This document shows positions 29,304 through 38,031 of a stretch of 64,000 nt of DNA, piece after piece. Numbering within the stretch: position 1 is the first letter of the stretch; each line of letters opens with the position of its first letter. The position numbers were made by a program, and so were the translations under genes. Source of the stretch: G963701675 sp963701675. GTDB lineage: Bacteria; Planctomycetota; Planctomycetia; Gemmatales; Gemmataceae. The notes below the pieces were generated by a model that saw nothing but the letters and a program-made list of their open reading frames with translations, made no database searches and was not told the origin of the DNA. The DNA is taken from positions 6,014,001-6,078,000 of the forward strand of contig OY969623.1 of the NCBI GenBank assembly GCA_963701675.1, in the 5' to 3' direction.

Positions 29304-30580
29304 CTAATTCGGCTTATTCATCAACTCCAGCGTCGCCCGGGGAGGTGTGGTGCATTCGATCACTAAATAATACAGCTCCTGCGTGACCCGTCGCGTCGCC
29401 AGGTCGGTCCACTTGGGGGATTCGTATTGGCCAATTTGCATTGACGGCACCCAGCTGCCGGTATTGAATTCGCGCCGCGGCGACTGGCGGCCCCAGGCCG
29501 GGGCCTTGTTACCGTCCACCGCGACATGGGTATGGCCGAACGCCACAACGTCCACAAGGCCGCTGCTGTGTAGCTGGCGGGCGCGGTCGCGCAGCCCGCG
29601 TTCGTCGGTACGGCCCAGTAGGCGCTCCCCCGCCAGGTCGGCCGTCGGCGGTTTCGACGGCTCCTTACCCTCCAGGTACGCCGCCGTCTCTCTCACCAGC
29701 TCCTTGCGCAGCTCGGGGCTCAGGTCGGCGTCGAGGCGCAGGAAGAATTCCTCGATCACAGGCGTCGAAGAGGAGACGTCGGACGCCCCGGCGGCGTTGT
29801 CGGAGCCGAGCAACCGGTTCCAACCGAACCGCTTCCCTTTGGTCAGGAAGAATGCCGCGAACCGGACGAGGCCCGCCACACTGACCTCATCACGTCCAGG
29901 GAAATGCCGCAGCGCCATCCACGCTAGGTCCATCAACGGCACCTTGTTGACAAAGGGGTACGTCCGCTCCAGATCGTTGTACACCATGTCCATGAAGAGT
30001 GTGCCCCAGGCCCGCTCCAACCGCGGCGGACTCTTGGTCAGCTCGAGGATTGGGTTGGGCCAATGTTCGAAACTGTTGTCGTAGGAATGTTGGTTACCGT
30101 GCTCGATGTGGATGCGCTTTTCGTGGATCTCGCCTCCCGCCACGTAGATCAGCTGCGGTTCCGCCGCCCCACCGACCTCCTGGCGGAAGGCGGCGAATAC
30201 CGCTGGCCAGCAGAAGTCCACGTCGTGATTGCCCGGCATCACCAGGACCTGCCCACCGCACCCGAGGTAGCCCTTAAGGGCGGCAAAGACCACTGGGTGC
30301 CCCTCAACTACTTTCCTCAGTTTATCCAAAGAGTCGGCCTCGGTCGCCCCGTAGCGATCGCCGACGTAGTGCTTACCGCGCTCCGGCAACACTCGCGCGA
30401 AGTCGAGGATGTCGCCCGCGAGAATCAACGTGGCCGACCCCTGCACCGCGCCGGCACGATCTCATTAAGCAGACGCTCGAAGCACTCGTCCGCGGTGAAG
30501 TTGTCCAGGCCGTTGCGGGGGTCGCCGATGTGCAGGTCGCTTACCATGACCGCGGTCGGATGAGCAATCAGATTCGTCAT
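29304..30580 (-). CDS. Calcineurin-like metallophosphoesterase, one-base frame break
   Basis: Metallophosphoesterase signature motifs occur in order: VSDLHIGDPR (D-x-H) at the N-terminus, LILAGDILDF (GD), VLVMPGNHDVDF (GNHD), and VVAFGHTHVA (GHTH) in the C-terminal third, so the dinuclear metal site is complete. The N-terminus from ATG 30580 (MTNLIAHPTAVMV) is in a different frame from the rest; one missing base near 30450 (after EIVPAR) would restore it. The start overlaps the stop of the upstream CHAT gene by 4 bases, so it is the third gene of the CHAT operon. Substrate unknown: nucleic acid, cyclic nucleotide or phosphoprotein are all possible. A role as an auxiliary or regulator of the CHAT system is inference. 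Confidence 0.8.
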
Positions 30581-31848
30581 GGCAAGGCCTCTCGGGGGAC
30601 GTGAGTTTCCACGCGGCCGAACAGCGTGTAAAGCAGCCCAAGCGGGCTGGCTTTATCGCGGAGGAGGCGCCATCGCGCCCAGAGCAGCGCCGCCCCGATT
30701 TTCACCGGTATTTTCGAGAAGAGGAAGTGCTTCCAGAACTGACTCGCGAATTCGGCGGCGAACGCGCCAGGCACTTCAGCTACCGGGGCAACGGAGCACA
30801 CCTTGTTACGGGTGCCGGCGTGGTGACAGAAGAAGCCTGCGATCGAGTCCCGCGACCAGACGCTAAGCTGCCCAGCGCGGCACCCGTTGAAGAAGGCTAC
30901 CACCAAGTCCTTCTCAAAGTGGGGCGACCGGCTGGGCTCCAGGAGTTGGCTCACCAGGAGGCGCACCCGCTGGAATTCGAGCCAGCTGGTGGCGGCCAGC
31001 GGCGGGTCGTCGTGCGAGGCGTGGCCATAAAAGTAGATGCCGTCCGCGTCGAACTTCTTGAGCAATTCCTCGAATTCGGCCCAACAACTGATGGGCTTCA
31101 GTCGCTCCCCGAGAAGCGCAAAGGGATGGCCCTTGTCGCTGTGCCGACCCGGGCTGTCTTCCACCGGATCGATGGCGGCGACGAGGCATGGTCTAGGAGA
31201 TAACTTGCGCAATTTGGCCGTACCCGGAAGTTCCTGCTGGATCTGGTGGCGGAAGCCCCAAAATCGCTTCAGGTCGAGCTGGGAGCGGTCCCCGTGGTCG
31301 TACTCCCGGTCGTAGAGGAATACCCACGGGAAGAGGATTGGAAGGTCAGTCGCGGGCCACGGTGGGTAGGTGATTGAGATGACTTGCGGACGGGAGAGCG
31401 CTGACCGGATCGCCGCCCGGACGAATGGCACCTGTGCGGGGGTGAACTCGCGCGGCTCCCAGTTCTCGAACAGCTGGACGTACACGGATCGCCCGTGAGT
31501 AGCGAACGGGTCGAGAATTTCTTGCAACTCTTGCAAATTCAGGGCTGGGTCATCCTCTTTTAGGCGCCCCCCAAGAGATGTGGCGTAGAGCCGCGTCATG
31601 TCGCCGCCGAGTTTGGCGGCGCTTGCCCGCAAGTCGATGCTCACCTCGTAGTCCAAAGTTAGGGAATCGCCGAACGCTTCGCGCGCTTCCCTTTCCCCTG
31701 GAAACCGAGAATCGAGTGGGACTGTCAGCCAGACGTGGACGGTGTTGCCCTCTGCGTGCAGACGGAGCTGCACCAACGGCCGATCCGCGCAGTTCTCTTT
31801 ACTAAAGCGCGCGGGGACAAATGGGACGGAGGTCGCGGGGGCGCTCAT
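30577..31848 (-). CDS. CHAT-domain protease-like protein
   Basis: A 423-residue protein whose second half is a CHAT (caspase-like) peptidase: the His motif is IYFYGHASHDD and the Cys motif VVAFFNGCRAGQ, followed by the usual tail FAAEFASQFWKHFL and GAALLWARWRLL. The N-terminal 170 residues are beta-rich (VQLRLHAEGNTVHVWLTVP) and unrecognised. Both catalytic residues are present. It starts 2 bases after the stop of the LRR-TPR-CHAT gene and overlaps the metallophosphoesterase, so the three are one operon. CHAT proteases in bacteria act as effectors activated by NTPase or repeat-containing partners; whether one CHAT protein here cleaves the other is unknown. Confidence 0.85.
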   Translation of the reverse strand: MSAPATSVPFVPARFSKENCADRPLVQLRLHAEGNTVHVWLTVPLDSRFPGEREAREAFGDSLTLDYEVSIDLRASAAKLGGDMTRLYATSLGGRLKEDDPALNLQELQEILDPFATHGRSVYVQLFENWEPREFTPAQVPFVRAAIRSALSRPQVISITYPPWPATDLPILFPWVFLYDREYDHGDRSQLDLKRFWGFRHQIQQELPGTAKLRKLSPRPCLVAAIDPVEDSPGRHSDKGHPFALLGERLKPISCWAEFEELLKKFDADGIYFYGHASHDDPPLAATSWLEFQRVRLLVSQLLEPSRSPHFEKDLVVAFFNGCRAGQLSVWSRDSIAGFFCHHAGTRNKVCSVAPVAEVPGAFAAEFASQFWKHFLFSKIPVKIGAALLWARWRLLRDKASPLGLLYTLFGRVETHVPREALP

Positions 31849-31850
31849 GA

Positions 31851-34604
31851 TTATCCCAACGTTTTTGCGTTGCCGGCCATCGCAATTTCCGACAATGCCT
31901 CGGTCGCATTGAATGAAAAGGATGTCTCATAGAGTGGTTCGTTACGAACGGACATGCAGACGGTCAAGATCCTCTCACCTGGCTGCCCCAAGGGCACGAC
32001 TTGGAACTGGGCTTGCTGGCGAGGCGAGGGGGGGAGGGACAGAGGCTGCCGCAGTGGGCTGATGCGCGCGCCGTGGCAGAAGATCAAGATGTCTACGTGA
32101 TCGCTGCCGTACAGGATGTCGGCGGCCTCTGCCGGAATCATATCAGAAGCGGCCGACCCGACCATGAGGGGTGGACCTATATTAACGAGCAGTTTGGCCG
32201 GTTTGCCCAACGGTAGGTGGACGCGCCCGTCCGATGGCTCCGGCGGGTAATCTGGGAACCAAGCGTTGAGATAGAAAGTGCCTCTGTCCGAATCATCGAG
32301 CAGACGAATCATTCTATTGCATTCTTCTATCTGAAATCTCAATGCAGCTTTGGCCTCAGGGTTCGTGGCAATGAGGTCTTGCATGGATAAGAACATTAAT
32401 TTCTCTGTCCATAGCGCCTTGGCACTGCCGTGACCAGTTATTAGGCTACCGCCGGCAGGCCGGGACAACGGGGCGGCTTCTTCCCCCCGAATGTGCGTGT
32501 ACATTAGGGCCGGACCGCAGCTTAAGAAGTCCTCGCTGACAACCCAGGATCGCTCCAGCGCCGACTCTGGTTTCCGGCCCTTCTGGAGCTCAATAAAGAA
32601 CTCCTCAGCCGTCTTCAAGGCTGACCGCCCGGCGATGGGAGTCTGCATTGCTACTACAGACCTAAGGCCCCCATCTCGCATCAGCCTTTGGGCGATTGCG
32701 GCGAATGGATTCCCTAAGCCCGTTTGCTGCCCCGAGCAAGCATTGAGGTAAGCGAACCGGACCTCGCCTTCGCGCGTCCATTCGGCCAGCCTGGCGGCAT
32801 CCAGGTACTGACTCTCGCCGTTGGGCCCTTCGACGATCAGTTGCCCCTGTAGGGCCTCGGTAAAGCGGCCGTGGCCGGCGAAATAGAAGCAGTCGTACTT
32901 GTTCCGCAACATGGCCTCCCGAATGGTCCCCGCTTCCGCCCGCATAAGCACGTCCGGCCGACAGTCGGGCCCCAGCGCCTCTGTCAGCTTCGACAAGTGC
33001 TCTTGGGGGTCGAACTGGTCCTGGTCGGTGGGGTTGGCGACCGCCAGCAGCGGCCGAATGATCGGCTGAATGGGTAGCCCGATGTCGCCCATTTTTTCAG
33101 GCAGCTCGTCCACGACGCGGACGACGGACTGTCCGCGCTTCAGCAAGAATGACGAATCATCATGCATGTACTCCCAGGGCATTGCGATCAATCGGCCGGG
33201 GATTCCCGACAGGGCAATGCGGAGCCCGGCCCCCCGCTCTCGCGCCACGGCGACGCACTGTTCGTACTTGTCCCGCACTTCATCCCGGAGCGCCAGGTTG
33301 AAGAGCGTCTGGCCCAGCTTGACTAAATTGCTGCGTCTGGCTGCCGCGAAATTCGGAGTGAGGAGCCAGTCCCTGATCTGTTGCTCAGCCAACTCGAAAT
33401 CGCAGCCCTGGCCGACGCTGGCCCCGAGAGGGCTTTCCTCAATTCGGCTACGGTATTTCCCAGGGCCCATTTCGGAGAACGCCAGCTTCAGGGTGAATCC
33501 CGGTTCTCCCACAACGACTGCTCCCCGGCCACCGCTCGATCGGTTCGATGTAACTGGCTGGTTAGCCTCCGTCACGTCGCCGCGATTCTGGCGGATCGAC
33601 GCCCGCGAAGCGTACCAGATGGCCAGGCCGCGCTCGTCGCGCGGGGTTTGTTGCTCACCCCACTCGATCGCGCGTCGGATGTCCTCTTCCGCGCCCGCTA
33701 AGTCGCCGCGATTCTGGCGGATCGACGCCCGCGAAGCGTACCAGATGGCCAGGCCGCGCTCGTCGCGCGGGGTTTGTTGCTCACCCCACTCGATCGCGCG
33801 TCGGATGTCCTCTTCCTCGCTCGCTAAGTCGCCGCGATTCTGGCGGATCGACGCCCGCGAAGCGATAACTTTCGCCTCGTTCAACTGCCGACGGCCTTCT
33901 GTTTCGCCGAGTGCGTAGAACGTACGAATGCCGGCCACATTTCTGGGATCGTTGATGAGTTCCGGGGGGACACAGAGCGAATCGGTTCTATCTAACGACA
34001 GGAATCTCAGCCGGCTCAGATATTGGACCACCGCCCGCACCCCCGCGTCCGTCACCTGGGTGGAGCCGAGGCCGAGGACCTGGAGCTGGGGACAGTGCTG
34101 GGCCAGCGCCAGCACCCCCGCGTCCGTGACGCGGGTTTGGTCGAGGCGGAGGGTCTGGAGCCGGGGGCAGTGCTGGGCCAGCGCCAGCACCCCCGCGTCC
34201 GTCACCTTCGCATCCCAGAGGTCGAGGGTCTGGAGCTGGGGACAGTGCTGGGCCAGCGCCAGCACCCCCGCGTCCGTGACGCGGGTTTCGCCGAGGCGGA
34301 GGGCCAGGAGCTGGGGACAGTGCTGGGCCAGCGCCAGCACCCCCGCGTCCGTCAGCTGGGTGCGTTCGAGGCCGAGGGTTCGGAGCTGGGGGCAGTGCTG
34401 GGCCAGCGCCAGCACCCCCGCGTCCGTCACCTTCGTATGACCCAGGTCGACGGACTGGAGATGGGGGCCGTAGCCGGCTTTGGCTGCCCGCTCCAGGGCC
34501 GGGATAAGCACCGCGTCTTTGACGCCAGGTCGGCCAGACAGGTCAACCCACGGCGGATCGCCCGCCGGTTCTGCAAGCTTCTGAATGATCTCGTCTTCGG
34601 TCAT
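31851..34604 (-). CDS. LRR-TPR-CHAT protease
   Basis: A 917-residue protein starting at ATG 34604. Residues about 45-205 are leucine-rich repeats of 25 residues (TDAGVLALAQHCPQL), almost identical to one another. Residues about 240-345 hold three copies (the last partial) of a 42-residue TPR-like unit (ASIRQNRGDLA with EEDIRRAIEWGEQQ). The CHAT peptidase follows with IPGRLIAMPWEYMHD, His motif CFYFAGHGRF and Cys motif FAYLNACSGQQ. The last about 200 residues are beta-rich and unrecognised. Repeat modules in such proteins are binding surfaces, and the CHAT domain is the likely effector. It is the first gene of an operon with a second CHAT gene and a metallophosphoesterase. No signal peptide: cytoplasmic. 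Confidence 0.85.
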   Translation of the reverse strand: MTEDEIIQKLAEPAGDPPWVDLSGRPGVKDAVLIPALERAAKAGYGPHLQSVDLGHTKVTDAGVLALAQHCPQLRTLGLERTQLTDAGVLALAQHCPQLLALRLGETRVTDAGVLALAQHCPQLQTLDLWDAKVTDAGVLALAQHCPRLQTLRLDQTRVTDAGVLALAQHCPQLQVLGLGSTQVTDAGVRAVVQYLSRLRFLSLDRTDSLCVPPELINDPRNVAGIRTFYALGETEGRRQLNEAKVIASRASIRQNRGDLASEEEDIRRAIEWGEQQTPRDERGLAIWYASRASIRQNRGDLAGAEEDIRRAIEWGEQQTPRDERGLAIWYASRASIRQNRGDVTEANQPVTSNRSSGGRGAVVVGEPGFTLKLAFSEMGPGKYRSRIEESPLGASVGQGCDFELAEQQIRDWLLTPNFAAARRSNLVKLGQTLFNLALRDEVRDKYEQCVAVARERGAGLRIALSGIPGRLIAMPWEYMHDDSSFLLKRGQSVVRVVDELPEKMGDIGLPIQPIIRPLLAVANPTDQDQFDPQEHLSKLTEALGPDCRPDVLMRAEAGTIREAMLRNKYDCFYFAGHGRFTEALQGQLIVEGPNGESQYLDAARLAEWTREGEVRFAYLNACSGQQTGLGNPFAAIAQRLMRDGGLRSVVAMQTPIAGRSALKTAEEFFIELQKGRKPESALERSWVVSEDFLSCGPALMYTHIRGEEAAPLSRPAGGSLITGHGSAKALWTEKLMFLSMQDLIATNPEAKAALRFQIEECNRMIRLLDDSDRGTFYLNAWFPDYPPEPSDGRVHLPLGKPAKLLVNIGPPLMVGSAASDMIPAEAADILYGSDHVDILIFCHGARISPLRQPLSLPPSPRQQAQFQVVPLGQPGERILTVCMSVRNEPLYETSFSFNATEALSEIAMAGNAKTLG
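33576..33870 (-). repeat. 126-base tandem repeats encoding TPR-like units
   Basis: Copies begin at 33576, 33702 and 33828 with exactly 126-base spacing. The first two are virtually identical over their length and the third continues until about 33865. Such DNA-level identity points to very recent duplication and to a copy number that can change by recombination. Confidence 0.85.
34030..34440 (-). repeat. 75-base tandem repeats encoding leucine-rich repeats
   Basis: At least five units with 75-base spacing (for example at 34093 and 34168). The block coding for GVLALAQHCPQ is nearly invariant in DNA, while the following bases, coding for the LxLxxT strand (exposed positions), differ from copy to copy. 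This is the pattern of a repeat array amplified recently and varied at its binding face. Confidence 0.85.
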
Positions 34605-35040
34605 TGTTCAGGACCGTCGTTCCTGGTTTCATTTGATGATATAGTCGGCCCTGAAGTCCGAGGAGTGCAATCTCCTGAGCATTAAAGTTGCTGTGTACGC
34701 TTTGGCAATTCTCGAATGAATCGATGATTTCGTTCGGTGCATCTTTAGGCAGATTAGGTAGTGTCCTAATTGCCCGTTACCGCCGTGCGAGCATCCATTG
34801 CGGCCGACTCCAAATGACTCACGAAACTGTTGAGGTTTTTCGGGCTTTCAAAAATGGCCGCCTCCGTCGCGTCGGCTTGTCAATGGAGACGGTTAAGAGT
34901 AGCAGGGCCACCGGCTTGGCGCTACGAAAGATCAGTTGAGCCCGTGGTTGTCGCTCGCGGAACTGTCTTTGATTGGAATAAGGACGGCGGGTTTGCATTT
35001 CACAAAAAGGTTCACTGGGAATGCCCGCTCTGCGAAATGA
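34605..35040. other. Intergenic stretch
   Basis: No supportable gene. It should hold the promoter of the reverse-strand CHAT operon. Confidence 0.4.
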
Positions 35041-35160
35041 AGCTGCACATATCCGGCAGCCACGCTCTATTCCGCGATACTACGCGAGCTGGGCAAAGGC
35101 GCCGACTCGCGGTTCGTGAAAGCCGAACGAGGAAAGTTCAAGTTGGCTAGCGCCAAGTAG
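35041..35160 (+). pseudogene. C-terminal fragment of a HARE-HTH-like domain
   Basis: The frame reads YPAATLYSAILRELGKGADSRF and then VKAERGKFKLA before the stop, as at the end of winged HARE-HTH domains. A stop (35038) lies directly upstream. In another frame the preceding residues read EAAHI, so one missing base near 35050 would extend the match. The rest of the gene is absent. It is followed by a clear terminator. Confidence 0.45.
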
Positions 35161-35183
35161 ACCAGGGACCCGTTTTCGCCCAC

Positions 35184-35211
35184 GAGGCCGCGTGGTCGCG
35201 GCCTCTTTCTT
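35184..35211 (+). terminator. Rho-independent terminator
   Basis: Perfect 9-bp stem GAGGCCGCG / CGCGGCCTC with loop TGGT, followed by TTTCTT. It lies 24 bases after the HARE-HTH fragment's stop. Confidence 0.8.
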
Positions 35212-35338
35212 GTGGTTGGGCGTTGGGCTAAACACGCCGCCCTACGCGCGACACTTCATTAGATTCCAGTTGTACGTGTGGGCCAAGTAACACGCAATTC
35301 TGGGTAGTGATGCATTTTGAAATAGTTTTTGCGAAGCG

Positions 35339-35941
35339 CTATGATCGTGTGTTTGAGTCGATAAGAGCTGCTTCATCCCACCAAAATGTCCCTTGGGCCA
35401 TCGCAGGCGGATCAATTGCCTCGACCGCCAACCGGAAGTGCATTCCATCATTTTCCCCCATGTACGCCAGCAAGCACTCACCCAGCTGCGAAACACCGCT
35501 ATTGATGAACTGCACTGTGCGGAACCAGTCTTCATGGTCCAACAATAACACTGCGCCCGAAAGTTGCTCGACACAAATCGGGTTACCAGCCCCATCGGAG
35601 CCGATCATGCTATACGATGCAAGGCGCTCTCGGTCCGCTGGTGACCAATCGGACGGAGAACCGAATGCCTCCCATATTGACACGGGCTGCGAGGCTTCCT
35701 TGAACGTGACGAAAGGGGCGGCCGAGTCCGGCAATATGCTCAGTCCGCATTCAACCATTGCGGTCGTGAAATCCTTGAAGCCGCACTGGCGCTCTTTTTG
35801 ACGCCAGCGTTCCTCAAATTCGTTGCGCCGATTTGGCGCTGCCCTCGGCATTTTGTGAGCATGGAGCTTCACGAACGACGGCACAGTTCTCGTAACGGCG
35901 GGCGCAAAGTTCGAACTGGATGTGAGCGACCAATCGGGCAT
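35339..35941 (-). CDS. SUKH-like (SUKH-4 type) immunity protein
   Basis: About 200 residues from ATG 35941 (MPDWSLTSS); a TTG at 35965 is an alternative start. The segment SYSMIGSDGAGNPICVEQL, then VLLLDHEDW and QFINSGVSQLGECLLAYM, matches the SUKH superfamily pattern, closest to SUKH-4. These proteins usually neutralise toxins delivered by contact-dependent or secreted polymorphic systems. No toxin gene is adjacent, so this is an orphan immunity or scavenged gene. Cytoplasmic; no signal peptide. Confidence 0.6.
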   Translation of the reverse strand: MPDWSLTSSSNFAPAVTRTVPSFVKLHAHKMPRAAPNRRNEFEERWRQKERQCGFKDFTTAMVECGLSILPDSAAPFVTFKEASQPVSIWEAFGSPSDWSPADRERLASYSMIGSDGAGNPICVEQLSGAVLLLDHEDWFRTVQFINSGVSQLGECLLAYMGENDGMHFRLAVEAIDPPAMAQGTFWWDEAALIDSNTRS

Positions 35942-35965
35942 CGGGTTTTGAACGGCGTTTGTCAA

Positions 35966-36439
35966 TCGCCAGACCGTTCGAATCGATCGAAAACCAAACT
36001 CGCAAACTCAATCCGATCTCCATTTGCGCATCGGCTGACTTTTTTGACTGTACGCGCTTTCGTCGGCCGATGCAACGGCGCATGTGGCGGGGTCTCATGC
36101 TAACCCAAACGCAGCAACCCTTGCTTACTGGGCAGGATAGAAAACGGCCGAAGACATTTGACGACGCGCTGAGATTTCGGCGCTCCTTTCGGCTCGGTCG
36201 AGAATTTGTCTACCTTCAACACGGATTGTGCAAGAGAATCGTGGTTTGAGGTTGGATGACTAATTTGACCACACGGGATAGCAAATAAGCACAACCGATA
36301 TCCATCGCAGAAATGATTTCACGGCTTCCCCTTCTTCCAACCGCTTGGCTTCACCGGGATACCGGGGCCCTTTACTGAGACGGGATGCAAGACGGCTAAG
36401 GGGCACTGAGGCAACTAGGAACGTTAGAGGCAAAGCCGA
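35966..36439. other. About 470 bases without supportable gene
   Basis: Short frames occur on both strands but none has a recognisable motif or ribosome site. Confidence 0.4.
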
Positions 36440-37551
36440 TCAATACTCGCCAGCCGGTAACGAAGCCCTTCGTAGCGTATAGGAGAAAGCGCCTAGGAGG
36501 TCACCGCGGCTGCCGCCGTGACACGCAACGCATTGTTTGGTGCTCCGCAGTTCGCCGACCATTCTCAGCCAGTCGTTCGAGGCGCGCACGAACAACGACT
36601 GCCCGGTTCGCAGAGCCGCCAATCCTTCGACTTCTAAGCTGTCTAAGGGCCGCGTCGGTGCCTCGCGAAGTTCGTCCATCCGCGGCAAGCTTTCGGACAC
36701 GTAACCAACAGGCTCTTCATGGAGCAGTAAACCTAGAAGCTCCAACCTCTGTATTGCCCAATGTTCAGCGGTCCTTGGAATCTCGCTAAATTGGTGCGAC
36801 TGGAAGCCTGCGACTTGTGTCCGGCTCTTGACAAAACCGAAACCGGCGGGATGGACAAAGTCGATCACGCTCTCTTCGTGCATCTCCAGTTTTGCATCCA
36901 CATTGCGGGGCAAAAGAGGCTCCATTTGGCTGAGTGAGAACAGCACGGGAGGCCGATCGCCGGGCTGGGGCAGTGCCCGCCCGTCGCGCAATCGGTGTGC
37001 TAAACCGGACTCCGTGGGATAGAGCAAGCGGGCGACACCGAAGCCTGGGCTATTCACGAATAGGGTTACGGCCTCCTCGTGAAGTCGCTGTAGATGAATT
37101 TCGCGGTATGTGTTTCTGCGATCCGCAATCGCTTCTTCGAGTTTAGCAAGCCGCCCAAGCTGCAACGGATGTGTCTGCACCGTCAGCGCCCGCGGCAGAC
37201 GCTGCTCCATCGACTCATAGGGAACGTTTTCACGGAGGCGAGCGTAGTCTTGCTGTGTCTCAAGCGCGAAAAACCCAGCCAACGCGAAAGCGCCGAATGT
37301 GGCAACCAAAGAATAGGAACGAACGAGACTTGCTTCTCCGTCTTCCATCGGGCAAATCTCCAGATGAGCGCCCCGATGCCGAGGAGGATGGCCTGAAAGA
37401 ATACCGGCGGCAAGAACAATGCTACGAACAAGCCGGCAATCGCGATAGCTGTCGCCGTAACGCCAACGCCGAGCAGTGCATGTTTTGACCGGGCCGCCAT
37501 GTTGGTGCTCACCAACATGATGCCCGCTGCGACAAGGGAAACGTAGAGCAT
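36440..37551 (-). CDS. Membrane protein with CxxCH heme-binding motif, probable frame break
   Basis: From ATG 37551 (preceded by GGAGGGGAAG) the frame encodes three hydrophobic helices (YVSLVAAGIMLVS, GVTATAIAIAGLFVALFL, FFQAILLGIGALIW). At about 37340 the coding signal moves to another frame, which has a fourth helix (SYSLVATFGAFALAGFFAL) and about 250 soluble residues ending with CVACHGGSRG, a c-type heme attachment motif. I interpret this as one gene with a one-base break. The alternative is two genes overlapping by about 170 bases, the second starting at ATG 37355 (MEDGEASLV). The heme domain recalls DUF3365-type sensors, which bind redox signals; that is inference. Location: inner membrane with an extracytoplasmic heme domain. 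Confidence 0.6.
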
Positions 37552-37604
37552 CACTTCCCCTCCGCCACATTGTGAGAGCTTCAGCCCGTTGTATCCCGAG
37601 CTTA

Positions 37605-37928
37605 TCACGGTGTGCACATTATGGCAATGAGTGCGCCAATTGCATAGTGACCGGTCACACCCCGGTATTCGAAGCCATGCCCCAGGACTTTCACTTCTAG
37701 AACGGCCCCCCTCAAGATCGACATTCGACCACAACGAACGGCTAACCGACCCTGGCGGCAAGTCACAATTCGCAAGTTTCTCGGCAACCTGCTGGGCGAC
37801 CTTGGCGCTATTGGAGTGCGTCCCTGCGAGGTCTTTTTCTTGGATGCCTTGGCCGTGGTCTTCTTAAGGATGCTCGCCCCCGTAGACTCGCTGGCGCCGC
37901 ATACCGAACCGGCTTTACCATCTTCCAT
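37605..37928 (-). CDS. Hypothetical Lys-rich small protein
   Basis: A 107-residue frame. The N-terminal 50 residues are basic and Lys/Thr/Ala-rich (KKTTAKASKKKTSQ), then NLRIVTCRQGRLAVRCGRMS. It is not recognised and has no clear ribosome site. It lies between the heme protein and a WD40 gene and may be real or chance. Confidence 0.3.
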   Translation of the reverse strand: MEDGKAGSVCGASESTGASILKKTTAKASKKKTSQGRTPIAPRSPSRLPRNLRIVTCRQGRLAVRCGRMSILRGAVLEVKVLGHGFEYRGVTGHYAIGALIAIMCTP

Positions 37929-38031
37929 CGTGAACGTACCGGAGGCTTTTCAGTTCTCAGTGGTACAATGGACGCTTGCACACGCGCCAAGATTCTGATC
38001 ATCCCATTCTCCGGCTGGTTGGGGACGTTTC

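Noticed and set aside
33070..34685. Long forward-strand frames opposite the LRR-TPR-CHAT gene
   Set aside because: They are repeats of the reverse-strand coding repeats read backwards, with Arg/Pro-rich sequence and no motif; the reverse frame has intact LRR, TPR and CHAT domains.
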